64,000 nucleotides of DNA, taken from Heterocephalus glaber. Its lineage: Eukaryota; Chordata; Mammalia; Rodentia; Bathyergidae. Both the position numbers and the translations under genes were made by a program. This document shows positions 10,830 through 22,560 of the stretch, one piece after another; within the stretch, counting starts at the first letter, position 1; every line of letters starts with the position of its first letter. The stretch is from assembly GCF_000247695.1 (NCBI RefSeq), contig NW_004624730.1, positions 34,214,788 through 34,278,787 on the forward strand, read 5' to 3'. A model generated the notes under the pieces. The model was not told the DNA's origin and did no database searches. It saw nothing but the letters and a program-made list of their open reading frames with translations.

Positions 10830-12660
10830 TAATTGATCTTGTTACATATTTTTATTTTTTGTTGTATTTCACTCTAATTTTATTAATCTTTTATGTGAGT
10901 GTTTTAATTCCTTCTACCAAATTATAAAATACTTGCAGGTGAATTTGTAACTTACCTTCTTTTTGCTTTATAACCCAAATAATATTTAAAGATTCCTTTA
11001 AGTTTAGAAAATTTCCAATAGTTTCATTCTTTCTTAGACTCGAACCAATGTACTACTCTTTTTTTAACTAATGTACTTCTTTCAAGGTCCAGTGACATTT
11101 TGTACTAGACTACAGATAATCCCAATTTCATTCAGTTCTAGGAAGAGTTCTATGACAAATGAAAGAGCCAGAGGGTTATTTCATGCCTGGTTGGATTGGG
11201 AAAATCTGTCCACTAAGACAAGTTGCAGTCAAACAACCTAGGCCAAAAAAAAAAAATCATGGAAATACAGCCTTCTTAATTTACATTTGCAAATTCTGGC
11301 TACTTGTCTTCATGATGTACCTATAAAGACTCAGAAATTAAACTTCCTAGTTTAGATCAGTGTCATATCGCTATTAAAAGATCCTAGCAACCCCTGCTTT
11401 GATCCAGGGACATCAGCCCCCAACTGCCTTGTGTGTAGCTCCCAGGGGCATTAGAAAACAGGGAAGCACATGAGGCTGGACAGAGCAAACCCTGTTTGTA
11501 TTTTATTAACTTTCTATCATATTTAGAATCTTATTCCTATCTAATTGTTGCTTTGCAAGATATATCCAATCTTCTGTGTGACATTATAAGCTTCCTGTGG
11601 TTTTTATTTTGTTTTTTAGTCATTTCTTACCATATTAATCCTTATGTTTTTATTCCTTTTTACTCACACTTCCTAGGGCTTCGTGCAATATCTTGCACAT
11701 CATAGGTACTCATTTGGATACATGAGAAAATGTCCAGATGCCAGTAAATAGGAAATCACTGCAAAGGGTGACCTAGTTTCAATCAGGCCACTCAGCTGGG
11801 TAGGCCAGCACCCACTCTGAACAGTTTTGAGGATTCTCCCACTTGACTTTGCTCAGACAGTACTCACCTTCCACTCCCTAATACTGAGCTACTCAAAGTG
11901 TGATGGGAGTGCAGGTCCCTGGGCACGTATTAGAGGTCTGTGGCAAAAGTGCAGCAACAAAGCAAGCCTTGAGAACTATTTTTCTTTTTTACAAGAACAC
12001 CAAAGAGAGTCTTTATTTTAACAGGTCCTGCGCTGCTGCTCAGTACTCAGGAGGGAGCCCTCCTGGACTAAAACCTGAGAAGTGGTGGAGGAGTGTGGCT
12101 TCTACAGCAGCTTGTTGCCCTTAGACTCAAGCACATGATAATTTTTGTAGCAATTCATTTTTACTATGTTTTACTAAGATAACTGGGCTGTGATGAACTG
12201 AAAACTATTAGAAAACAAAAACAAACAAATGTGGTTATTTTTTGGAACAGTGAGAAGCACTGCTTCAAAGAGTTTGTTTTGATTTTTTTCCCCTTTCCCT
12301 CCTTCCCCCTTTCTTTTTTGGCCAGCATCAGACTCATTTATTTATCTTATAAGTCCTTATAAAGTTGATCATCATACATACAGATTAATAGACTAAAAGA
12401 CCAAAAAACATATAGAACACACATGACAATTATACTAAATCAAGGTACACTTTTAAATACATTGTCCATTCTGGATTACAGTAACTTTTTTCTCTTTTAA
12501 AATTTATTTTAAAAATAGACTATCAAAACACAAAGAGAAAACTGGTTATCAATGGCCATGAACAGATGTTAATCATGAAAATAAATGAAACAAGAGCAAA
12601 GAGATTGAATTCTAGCCAGAAACTTGGCCCAAATTCTATGTCTTATCACCTGTTAAAATG
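10830..12660. other. Intergenic, mostly unassigned
   Basis: AT-rich sequence without gene signals apart from the MER5-like piece near 11.9 kb. Confidence 0.5.
11880..11990 (+). mobile_element. MER5/MER-like DNA transposon fragment
   Basis: GAGCTACTCAAAGTGTGATG followed by GTCCCTGGGCACGTATTAG resembles the start of a Charlie-type element. Short and diverged. Confidence 0.35.
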
Positions 12661-12665
12661 ATATC

Positions 12666-12810
12666 GGGCTAGGTATGGTGGCACATGCCAACACTCAGGA
12701 GGCTGAGCCAGGAGGATCGCTAATGAGTTTGAAGCCCTCCTCAGCTACATAGTGAGCTTAAGGCCAGCCTGAACTATATAACAAGACCCTGCCTCAAAAG
12801 AACAAAAGAA
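12666..12810 (+). mobile_element. B1 element
   Basis: GCTAGGTATGGTGGCACATG, GAGCCAGGAGGATCGC, AGGCCAGCCTGAACTATATA and an A-rich tail. Carries the internal duplication typical of rodent B1. Confidence 0.85.
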
Positions 12811-14276
12811 AAGTAGTGATATTAATGTTACTGGCCACTTAGGTCCATATACCTAGTAGCTGGCCAATTCAGAAGGGGCCATTTATTTAGGTGAAAAGAA
12901 ATCAAGGTTTTAATCAAAGCTAGGTCCAAGGAGACAGAAACACTCCATTTGTCTTAAGTCATCAACTCCTTGTGTCCAGATATGTAAGGGTCATTTACAG
13001 CAAGGAACAGATAGAGGAGGAGAAATACAGTGAGACAATAGAAGACTCCAAGCTTGCTTCATCCCTCCAGGCCCTCTCCTCCCACCTTTCCCTGTAGAAA
13101 TGAAACTGGACCCATACCTCCAGGTGCCAGCATCTGCATAGTCTATCTATCTATTCATCTGGTTGAGGACTGCAAGTGGGTGGTGATTATTCCTAAGATC
13201 GAGGAAGTTTGGAAAAGCTGCTTGTCTCTAAAGCAAAAATTCTAGCATGTGAAGTTCCATTTTGCTGTTCTGGTTACACTAATAGTAATAATAACAGGTG
13301 AGAATTACAAAGGTGTTAAAGATCAGAAGCTCTAGAATAAAACAGAATTCTCTTTGGTATAATCAAAGGAAAGGGAATTAAAGAAGTAGTAACTTTTCCT
13401 CCCTGTGTGATTCGTGGCATTTCCTGCCCTGTCAGTGTATAATGCAAAATCATCTCATAGGACCAGCTGTGGTGACCCAGTTTATGAAAACACCAACAGT
13501 GCTTCCAAGCAGAGGATGCAAAGAAATGTTTCTTATAGTAAATAGTTGACATTTTCAGAGGCTATAAGACAAGACTTTAAAGAGTCTGTTCCAAATGTTT
13601 ATCAGGATCTTATTTTTATCATTTTCTCCAGACAGGAAATAAATAGGTCCACAGAAAGAAGCAAGAATCTAGATGGATTGCTTCACATTTGCAATGAAAA
13701 AGAGTAAGAAGAAGGCATTTGCAAATGTATTGTGAGGCATTTTTATCCCACAGGCTTCCTCTGCCCTCGTGGCAGGGAGTTGGCTTAGGAGAATGGACTG
13801 AAAGGGCTTCCCACAGTCCCTGGAAGTTAAAGTATCAGTGCACCAACAACTGAATGGACTTAATTAGTAGGTTCCAGAAAGGTCCTTTTTGAGGCTATGG
13901 GTGAGGGTGGAGGGTTGGGGTTTGGCCAGAAGCAAGGAAGGTGAGAGTGCAGCTCGAAGAACATCATCCGGTTGTCCTAGAGCTAGAGTGGCCACAGGAC
14001 ACTCCAGGTGTCCCTGAGAGCAGTGCTAGGCTGGCAAGGTTGAGAGTGTAGGGAGGAAATCTCTTCAAATTTGTTCGAGTAAGGGTCCCTGTCTCCCCTC
14101 CAGTGCTTCTCCCCAGTCCTTCCTCTGCCTGGGAGCAGGCTGGAGGCATTTCCTTTATCTAGTATTTCTCTCTTTCTCCAGAAGCTCAGCAAGTAGGGCT
14201 GACAGCACCCCAGGGGACTCCTATTTCCTCAGTCTCCAGGGAGATGCCTCCTGAATGAAAGGATCTAAAAAGAGGA

Positions 14277-14279
<3 letters not shown>

Positions 14280-14325
<46 letters not shown>
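14280..14325. repeat. (AC)n microsatellite
   Basis: Starts ACACGCGCGC, then about 18 CA units. Confidence 0.95.
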
Positions 14326-14327
<2 letters not shown>

Positions 14328-15221
14328 GGTGTTCTCTCTCAGGCACCAAAGTACTTTCTGCTCTGGGCTCCCACACTCCACAGCCTCATTATCCTCTGGG
14401 AGATTTTCCTCTCCTTCCTCATTCCCCTTCCTCTGCTACTGTTGCCTCTTGGCTCCTTGCTTTCAGTAATAATAGAAATTAAAACTAAAGCATACATCTA
14501 CAGGGGAAGCTTTGATTGAAAAGTTAGAGGGAAGATAGGAAAAGGCTCCAGCTTAGGTAGCTTGAGGGGACACACTGATATGGGCTTCACCCACAAAAGC
14601 AAGAGGCCAGCTTTTAAGGAATAGCTGGTGGGCTAGGGTCCAGTTGATCATTATCTCAGTCCTGGTGTCATAGTTCTGGAATCTTTACGGCTGAGGGATG
14701 GTTTCATTCTCAAGAAAGGATTGCCTCTATGGTGGTCTCAGTCATGTGGAGTCTGCATTTCTGGAATCCAAGTGATCACAGGTTTGGCTCCAGGCTTCTG
14801 GGTGTAGCTCAATGTCCCTGTAACCCTCTTATCTTGGTGTTTTCAGTCTTGAAAGGAGATGACATTGTGTAAATTTAGGCCTAATCAACCCTGTCCAGCC
14901 TCTTGCTAGATAGACTCTTTCCAAATGATCAACATACCCCTATGCAGAATTGAGAAGAGATTTGACCCAAGATTTTCAGTAACAAAGGACAGAAAATAAA
15001 GGTCAAGCTTTATTCTACTTTTACTTACCAATATTGAGCATTTCTAGGCCCAAGCAAATAGTCACAGTTCATAGCAAAATGGCTTTGAAAGTCACTGACT
15101 GACCCAGGAGAAAACATCATGCTTTTAATGAGTAACAAGTAAGGACCAGGACCCTCCCTGTTCACCATCCCCAGTGTCTATGACTATACCACAACTGCAT
15201 TACTACCCCCCTAGCCTACAC

Positions 15222-15263
15222 ATATGCACACATACACATGTGCACTCACACACACATACACAT
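15222..15263. repeat. Degenerate CA-rich repeat
   Basis: Interrupted CACATA/CACACA units. Confidence 0.7.
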
Positions 15264-15919
15264 TTGTGCACACCTACAATCCTGTGCAATTTCTACACTG
15301 TTACCTCTAGGGATGGGAAAGCCACTAAAAAGAGGAGCAAGTAGATTTTTGCCTCAACCTCGCATGGAAAAAACTAAGAAAGCTCTTTTTCAGAGGTCCT
15401 GGAGACCATACAATTCTCTTCCTGTCCCACACTCACTCCCCCAAGCCCATTCCCATCTCAGTGGGCCCATAACTCATGAAGGACTAGTGTTGAAGCCTAA
15501 CTTTCCTCAATCTGGACAACCACAAAAAGTTATGGCTTCTCTTTCCTGGCTCCACTCCTCACCACCACCACCCCCATCCAGTTTGGGAGACTGTGTCTGG
15601 CTTTTCTATTTTGCGGTTAATGAGCCAGATATAATGTTAAGGGTAAGGGACCACAGGGTGTTCAGATACTTAGGATGAATTTGTTTTAAACAGTACTTTA
15701 ATTACATTTCCAAACATTATACTCAGTGTTTTCCCTTCAATTCCCAGCCCAGTTGCAGGTCAAGTATCTCTAAATACAGTGCAATGGGTCAAATTTTTAA
15801 CCTGAATAAAGTAGAGTAGAAAACACTGCAAGTATCCAGAAGTCTTGAAGCACAGACAAAATTGTGCACTTATACTCTTTTTAGATGAACAACTAAATCC
15901 ACTGTTCTTTGTTGTTTGT

Positions 15920-16002
15920 TTTTGTGTGTGGGCATTAGGATTGAATCCAGGACCTAGTGCCTCCTAAGCAAGTGCTCTACCACTAAGCTACACCCCCAGC
16001 CT
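15920..16002 (-). mobile_element. Old ID-like element
   Basis: TTGAATCCAGGACCTAGTGC and CTCTACCACTAAGCTACACCCCCAGC are a diverged ID in reverse, with the older GTAGAG-type internal loop. Confidence 0.65.
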
Positions 16003-16020
16003 CATTTTATAAATTTAATT

Positions 16021-16330
16021 AAACTTTTTGCAATACTGGGGATCAAACCCAGGGCCTCATGCATGCCAGGCAAGTGCTCTACCACTGAGCCATACTCTAC
16101 CTTTATAAATTTTATTTTTATTTTATTTTTTTTTGTACCGGGGATCAAACTCGGGTCCTTGCGCTTGTGAGGTAGACAGCAGAACCACTGAGCTAAATTC
16201 CCGGCCCTATAAATTTTATTTTGAGACAGGGTCTCACTAAGTTGCCCAGACTGACCTCCAATTTGCTGTCTTCCTGCCTCAGCTTCCTGAATAACTGAGA
16301 TTACAGGTATGCATCACCAAATCCCACACT
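16021..16330 (-). mobile_element. B1-dID chimera split by a younger ID
   Basis: dID half (about 16024-16101, CTGGGGATCAAACCCAGGGC) and B1 half (16208-16330, TGAGACAGGGTCTCACTAAG) are separated by ID 16119-16207, whose TSD is TATAAATTTTATTTT. Confidence 0.75.
16119..16207 (-). mobile_element. ID element splitting the B1-dID
   Basis: TSD TATAAATTTTATTTT at 16104-16118 and 16208-16222; conserved A and B boxes in reverse. Confidence 0.85.
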
Positions 16331-17115
16331 AAATCTGGTTTTAAATGTAGATATGCCTCACCTGAAATGTGGTTGAAAATGAAAAGATTGTTTTAAAAAA
16401 TGTAAGTACCATAATTTTACAATATCAGTTTCTTCAATGTCTTCTGACTTTTCGAATGCCCTTCATAATGTCCTGTATTTAAATTTAGCATGTGGACTCT
16501 ATGATTAGCACGCATTCTTTTGTAATCTTTCAAGTTTATTTCAACTATAAAAGCTACTTATTAACACATAAACCCTCCAACAAGGAAGACCAATTACAAT
16601 TCAGGATGTTTCTAATAATACATTTATCAGAAAATTCCAAAAATGAAGATGTTTGTAGGTTTTGTGTTTTATTTATTTATTTAAACTGCCACGTCTAGCC
16701 CAGTTTTATATTTTAATGAGATCTTAGAGCTCACAATGATAGAAGCAGAATAGAAAAGGGATGGGTGCCCTATTTCTTTTCTACTCTACAAATAGAATTT
16801 TTTGTTACATACGTATTTTATCTGTGTCCACAATAAATCTAAATAAATGGGGAAAATCTTGCCTATAATTTTATCATGCCATCAGGTCAAACTTTTCCTT
16901 TCACTCTGCTTGTGCATTCTTCCGCTTTCAGTTACTACTTTCTCAAAGCATGTTTCATACTGCTATGTAGTCCTTATACTTCAGATTTTAATAGCTGTTA
17001 TATTTTAATTATTTTCTTGTCCTGCATTTACTACATAATCTTGAAAATAAATAATACTACAGCATATTTTTGCTCCCCTCCCCTGCCAAGGATTACATTT
17101 GTTAAGAATAATGGC

Positions 17116-17202
17116 TAGGGCTGGGGATTTAGCTCAGTGGTTCCGGCGCCTGCCTCACAAGTGCAAGGTCCCAAGTTCGATCCCCGGTACCGAAAAAAGA
17201 AT
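17116..17202 (+). mobile_element. ID element
   Basis: GGGGATTTAGCTCAGTGG and AAGTTCGATCCCCGGTACC intact; TSD GAATAATGGC on both sides. Confidence 0.92.
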
Positions 17203-17393
17203 GAATAATGGCCAAAAGTCTAGAAGTAAGGCAGTTTTGATTCTACCTAGTAACTGAGGGACTCTCAAGGCCCTGTCTACAACTTCCAATCTTTTCCTTC
17301 AGAGATTTATCCAATGTCTACAGCACACCCCTAAAATGCTAGGACAAGCTCAGGGTCTGCTTTCAAGAAAACAAAGACTTAAAGATTATGACC

Positions 17394-17535
17394 TTTGCTG
17401 AACAAGGTGGCGCATACCTGTAATCCCGGCACTTGGGAGCAGGAGGATCGCCACGAGTTTGAGGACAGCTTGGGCTACATAGTGAGTTCAAGGCCAGCCT
17501 GAATTACTGAGCAAGACCCTGTCTCAAAAAAACAA
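17394..17535 (+). mobile_element. B1 element
   Basis: TSD AAAGATTATGACC at 17381-17393 and 17536-17548. Contains two GGCTACATAGTGAG/CAGCCTGAATTAC-type units, the B1 internal duplication. Confidence 0.9.
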
Positions 17536-17876
17536 AAAGATTATGACCATTAACTCATATGATCTTGTTCTTCTTACCCCAAGGTTCTCTACAAGGAGTA
17601 ACATCAGCACCTGAAAATGATAAGAATTTCACTGAAAAAAAAATGACCAAAAATAGAAATGTTTAAGGAGTCAAATGCTCCTTTAGTCAGTGTAAAATAG
17701 TTCTCATTGTTGTTTTAGTTTACATTTCTTTTACAATTAGTGAGGTTGAACTCTTTCCCATGTGTTTACTGGTTATTTCTTCTTGAACGAGGTATCTGTT
17801 TCTTTCCCCAGTTCATTTAGTTATAAGTATCTAATATTTATTTTGTGCGTGAACATTTACATATCATAAAAAAAAA

Positions 17877-17983
17877 TTTTGAGACAGAGTCTTGCTATGT
17901 AGCCCAGCTGGACTCAAACTTGTGTCCTCCTGCCTCAACCTCCTGAGTGCTGGGATTACAGGCATGTGACACCATGCCTGCCT
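17877..17983 (-). mobile_element. B1 element
   Basis: TGAGACAGAGTCTTGCTATG, CAACCTCCTGAGTGCTGGGA, ACACCATGCCTGCC: B1 in reverse, single unit. Confidence 0.8.
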
Positions 17984-18314
17984 GTATACCATAGATTTTT
18001 AAGCCTTTTTGTAAATGCTAATAGTATTCTCCAGATTCTTTTCCTTCTTGATATAATCCTTATGTTACTAAGTTATACCCTCCAGTTCTCATAGAATTGT
18101 TTTTGAAAACTTTGGATACTGATTTTATTTCAAAAGGAAGACACAAAGCCCTCATTATATGTTTCTAGAGATAACAATGGAAAATTGTCAAGTGTTGAGG
18201 TTTTTATCACATGCCAAGCATAAATGATGGAAATATCTTTGTCAATGCTAAATTTATGCAGAAGTCTATTTTTGTGCAATATAAACAGAATAGTCAACTA
18301 AAATACACTGGAAC

Positions 18315-18406
18315 AGGCAGGGGATTTAGCTCAGTGGTTCTGCTGCCTGTCTCGCAAGTGCAAGGTCCCGAGTTCGATCCCTGGTATCAAAAAAAAAAAA
18401 ACTTCC
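18315..18406 (+). mobile_element. ID element
   Basis: A and B boxes intact; TSD CTAAAATACACTGGAAC at 18298-18314 and 18407-18423. Confidence 0.95.
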
Positions 18407-18939
18407 CTAAAATACACTGGAACTTTGGGGAACCCAGAGGTAGATAATCGGGTTAAGGACTTTGGAATATGCAGAAGGAACAACTGGACTTTCTTGGACC
18501 AGCATGCCATAGGGACATATGATTCAGGATTGATAGATGAGGGGTAGATTGGGAAGAGCTGAGATAGAAAAGTTTCTCTTCTCTCTGGCCTTACCCTTTC
18601 ACTTCTCTTTACCTTTTTCTGATCACTGGATTTGATTTCCGTAGAATGTAACTTGCAATTATTTTTAATGTCTCCTTTCCTTTCTATTTCCTCTGCTGTA
18701 ATAATCCTCAAATTCCTGCACTCTACTCTTTTCATTTCTCTTCTTGTGGCAAGTACAGCACAACTACACTGGGGTAAAACAAGCTAGGACCAGGTCCTGC
18801 CATTTGATATTGTTTGACTTTTCACAAGGATATTCTGTGAGCCTTAGTTTATTCATCCATGGTACATATTTCTAGAAGGCTCTTATAAAGATTCATGGAG
18901 AAACTATTTGAATACCTACCATGATGCTGTAGACTGTTA

Positions 18940-19376
18940 TATTATGCCCAAATATTTCACATTTCTTTCTAATCCCACTGTTGTCAGCCTAGGCCATGAA
19001 ACTTGATTTAATTAATGAAATATGAAAGGTGGTAACATATGACACTGAGGAAAAAATTTAAGAGCCAGCTCAGAGTTTGTTACATTCTCTTTTGTATCTG
19101 CCATATTCAGATAAAAATTGTCCCATCACTTTATTTTTTTAAATTTAAATTTTTTTTTTGGTACCAGGGATCAAACTCGGGACCTTGCACTTATGCAGCA
19201 GGCGTCGGCACCACTGAGCTACATCCCCGGTGTGTCCCATCACTTTAAATCCAGAGCCAGTGTGCAATGGATAAATAGCATGAGCAAGAAATAAACTTCT
19301 GCTGTCATAAGTTGGAAGCCACTGAGCTTTTGGGGTTGCTTGTTATCACGGCAAACCTAGTCCATACTGACTGATA
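18940..19376 (+). mobile_element. MLT1-like MaLR LTR, interrupted by an ID element
   Basis: The 3' half GCAATGGATAAAT ... GAGCAAGAAATAAACTTCTGCTGTC ... AGCCACTGAGCTTTTGGGGTTG ... CTGACTGATAAG follows the MLT1 LTR consensus, with an AATAAA signal. The ID at 19134-19232 splits it. Confidence 0.6.
19134..19232 (-). mobile_element. ID element in the MLT1-like LTR
   Basis: GGTACCAGGGATCAAACTCG to CACTGAGCTACATCCCCGG; TSD TGTCCCATCACTTTA at 19119-19133 and 19233-19247. Confidence 0.95.
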
Positions 19377-19884
19377 AGTATAATGTAACAGTTTAATATT
19401 AGATGCTAATGTTTTCATGACTAATATCTTTCCCCTTTTATCCTGCTACTGTAAATCCTAACTCTGTCTCATGGGGTATAATAAAACTTGAAAAACGTAG
19501 ATCAAAAGCTTTGAGAAGTTTTGTTCCCCCTGATGGTAAGCCACTGAGAAGTCATCTTTAGCAGAAAGATGACAGAAAACAGTTCCTGAAGGTTCATTAT
19601 TCATTTGTAACTCATGTATGAAGATTTGACCAGCTTTTGGTAAACATTCACACAACATAAATATGTAACATGGAGTAGCTTCCTATTGCACATCTGTTAT
19701 CCATGGAGGTGGAAGGAGAATGAATATACACTAAGAAGTGGATCATAATTGATGTGCAGTGTATTTGTCATGTGTAAATTACTAAATAAACACTGCCTGC
19801 TGAAGTCCTAAATGCCTGCTAGAACAATTGAAATCCTTAGGAATATTAGCTCTGGCTCAATACAAATACAATACTCCATCTTTG

Positions 19885-19980
19885 GGCCAGGGATTTAGCT
19901 CAGTGGTTCTGCCTCCTGCCTTGAAACCGCAAGGTCCTGAGTTCGATCCCCAGTACCAAAAAATAAAAGAAAGTAGAGAT
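19885..19980 (+). mobile_element. ID element
   Basis: TSD AATACTCCATCTTTG / AATACTCAATCTTTG; both Pol III boxes present. Confidence 0.95.
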
Positions 19981-20055
19981 AATACTCAATCTTTGATGTG
20001 AGGGGCACTAGTTAAACTATTTTTCAGAGTCCCTAAAACTCTTCAATTAAATCTA

Positions 20056-20113
20056 ATTTTTTTTGGTACCAGGGATCAAACTTGGGACCTTACACCAGCT
20101 AAATCCCTGGCCC
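20056..20113 (-). mobile_element. Internally deleted ID element
   Basis: Only 58 bases: the GGTACC end and AGCTAAATCCCTGG end are joined without the middle loop and part of the A box. TSD TTAAATCTA on both sides shows it inserted as one unit. Confidence 0.85.
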
Positions 20114-20396
20114 TTAAATCTAAGTTTTAAAGTACTATTCAGTGGATTGATTCTTTTTTTAAAAGTTTCCGTAGTTTGGCTAAAATATAATTTGTTGATA
20201 TTGCAACCCTTTAGTCTTCTTTTCGAAGTTATTAACTCTTGTTTCTGATGATGATGGTATCAGTGTGTCTAGAATATCCTCCTACTCTAAACAAAATGTA
20301 TACGAACACTCATTTGCAGTCACTGAGCAATTGGCAGTGCAAGGGAAATAAATGAGATAAGCCTTACAACAGTCCCAGCTTTCTGGCCAAGGCAGT

Positions 20397-20535
20397 TTTA
20401 TTTATTTATTTATTTAGGCAAGCTCTTGCTTTGTGGTTCAGTTCAGGATGACCTTGAACTCACTAATTCTGGCAATCTTGCTGCCTCAGCCTCCTGAGTG
20501 CTGGGATAACAGATATGGGCCAGCATGACCAGCTC
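20397..20535 (-). mobile_element. B1 element
   Basis: (TTTA)n tail, then AAGCTCTTGCTTTGTGGTTC and CAGCCTCCTGAGTGCTGGGA in reverse orientation. CTGGCCA-containing flanks may be the TSD. Confidence 0.75.
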
Positions 20536-21218
20536 TGGCCAGGACACTTTTTATACAGTGGTGACTTACCCAAGCAGAGTATAGCAGTCTTGCTGAGTTG
20601 AAAAGACAGAGATTAGAATTTTCAGGAGATGGTGGCAGCTAGAACTGGAAGAGTAGGATTCTGAGAAGGAGAGTGCTATAAAAAAAAAATGCTTCAGAAA
20701 ATCCAGTAGAGTTATCCCTGAGACTATTTTTGAATAAATAGTCATAAAGACATAGGGTGAAATTTCAATGAAACCTCATTTGGAACAAGTAGGGGTTATA
20801 AGCTAAACAATTTTCAGTTCTCATATAAGCCTGGAAGATACTTGATTTCTGACCAGCTAGAGTGGATGACACCTAAAAGTAGAGCCTGTAAATGCATGAA
20901 GTGAAAGCTAACAGGACTAAAGAAAAATAGATAAATCAACAACTGAAATCAGAGATTTAACATTTCTCAACAATTGACAGAACAAATAGATAGCAAGTCA
21001 GTAAGGACATGAATAGTACTTGAACAGCACTATCAGCCAGTTTGGACTAATTGACATTTGTAGACTATTTTACCCAACAAAAGCAGAATACATGTTCTTT
21101 TCAAGTGCAAAAATGGAACAATCATCAAGATAGGTAGAACTTAATCTGGGCCATTAAGCAAATCTCAATAAATCAAAATCATTCAGAGTATTTTCTTTGA
21201 TCACAGAAAATTTAAATA

Positions 21219-21369
21219 GAGCTGGAGTGATGGTGCATGCCTGTAATCCCAGCACTCCCGAGGCTGAAGCTCAGGAGGATTACCTCAAGTTCAAGGCCAC
21301 CCTGAACTACATAGTGAGACCCTGTCTCAAAAAAAAAAAAAAAAAAAGAAAGGAAGGAAGAAAGAAAAG
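21219..21369 (+). mobile_element. B1 element inside the L1
   Basis: GCTGGAGTGATGGTGCATGC through CTGAACTACATAGTGAGACC, then poly(A) and GAAAGGAAGG tail. Flanked by AAAATTTAAAT and AAAAATTAAAT. Confidence 0.85.
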
Positions 21370-21560
21370 AAAAATTAAATGGAAATCAATAACAGAAAGA
21401 TATGTGGAAAACTGCTAAAAATTCGAAAATTATACTATACATTTCCAAATAACCTGTGCATTGAAGAAGAAACACATGGGAAATTAGGAAATGCTTTAAA
21501 CATAAGACTTAAAATGAATTGCAACATATCAAAGTTTGTATTGTACAACAAAAACAATAT

Positions 21561-21642
21561 TTTTTTTCGGTACAGGGCATCAAACTCAGGACCTTGCACT
21601 TTTGAGGCAGGCAGCAGAACCACTGAGCTAAATCCCCTGCCC
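21561..21642 (-). mobile_element. ID element in the L1
   Basis: TSD AACAAAAACAATAT at 21547-21560 and 21643-21656. Confidence 0.95.
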
Positions 21643-22248
21643 AACAAAAACAATATTTAAGTGTGGGATATATATCTATCTTTAAAAAGGTTTATTAGAA
21701 AAGAAGAAAGATCCAAAATCAACGAAGTATTCCAATTAAGAAGTGATTTTTGAAAACCCAAAGAACAGAAAGGATATAAAGAAATAATACAAAAACAAAA
21801 ATTAATAAACTAGAACACAAACAAAAGAGAAAAATCAAAGAAGCCAAAAGCTGGTTCTTTGAAAATATTAATAACATTGATAAATCTCCAATTAGACTGA
21901 TGAAAAAGAAAGAAGATATCGACATTACAGAAACTAAACAGGAGACCTCACTATAGATTCTATAAATATTTGAAGGGGAAGAATACAGATAGCTTTAACA
22001 ATGCTACTGACAAATGAAATGAACAAATTCCTTGAAAATCATAAATAAACAACTTCGATTCAGGAATAGGAAAAGAAAACCTTATTAGCCTCATCCCTAT
22101 TAAAGAAATTGAATTCCTAATATCTATCTTTAAAAAATTAAAGTCCTAATCCCAGATAGTTTGTGTTGAACCTTATCAAACATTTAAGGGCAAACTAATG
22201 TCAACGCTACACAAATTCCTTCACAAAATAGAGGGGGCACATTTACTG

Positions 22249-22560
22249 TGACAGTTAATCTTGATTGTCACCTTGATTGGCTTACCAGACTCTCAGAAGA
22301 CCAGTAAAACACACTCTTGGGTGTGTCTAGTGGGCTGTGGAAGTGTGACCTTGGGGACTGGACTTGGCCCCGGCACCTTCTTCACTGACTCTTCCTCTGT
22401 TCTCCATTTTCCTGACGCCATAAGTTGAGCAGCTTTTCCTCTACTTTCCCTTCCACAATGACGTTCTGCCTAGCAGGGAGCCAACCATGGACTGAAACTT
22501 CTATAAGTTACAAGTGTTAGGTATTTTGTCCCACCAATGGGACAAGCTGACCAATACAGA
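22249..22560 (+). mobile_element. Solo LTR-like element inside the L1 (rodent MaLR-like family, copy 3)
   Basis: Begins TGACAGTTAATC and ends near ACCAATACAGA, flanked by TACTG at 22244-22248 and 22561-22565. Related copies are at about 756-1130 (minus), 2678-3088 and 44055-44443. All share a 3' part with ATGGACTGAAAC, usually GAGCCAA(A)TAAA, a GGTATTTTGTC-like stretch and an ending of CTAATACA type. The family name is not certain. Confidence 0.6.

Larger units (their letters stand above)
12811..15919. other. Intergenic, mostly unassigned
   Basis: Holds the (AC)n microsatellite and the CA-rich run. The 146-codon frame at 15238-15678 begins in the CA repeat, is low complexity and has no recognisable domain. 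Confidence 0.5.

Noticed and set aside
14255..14482. Histidine/threonine-rich protein
   Set aside because: Translation of the (AC)n microsatellite.
15238..15678. 146-codon open frame
   Set aside because: Starts in a CA-rich repeat (MCTHTHIHICAH), with no recognisable protein family.
17126..17200. tRNA gene, because A and B boxes are intact
   Set aside because: Part of a dispersed SINE with TSD and A tail; it lacks a foldable full cloverleaf with proper acceptor ends.
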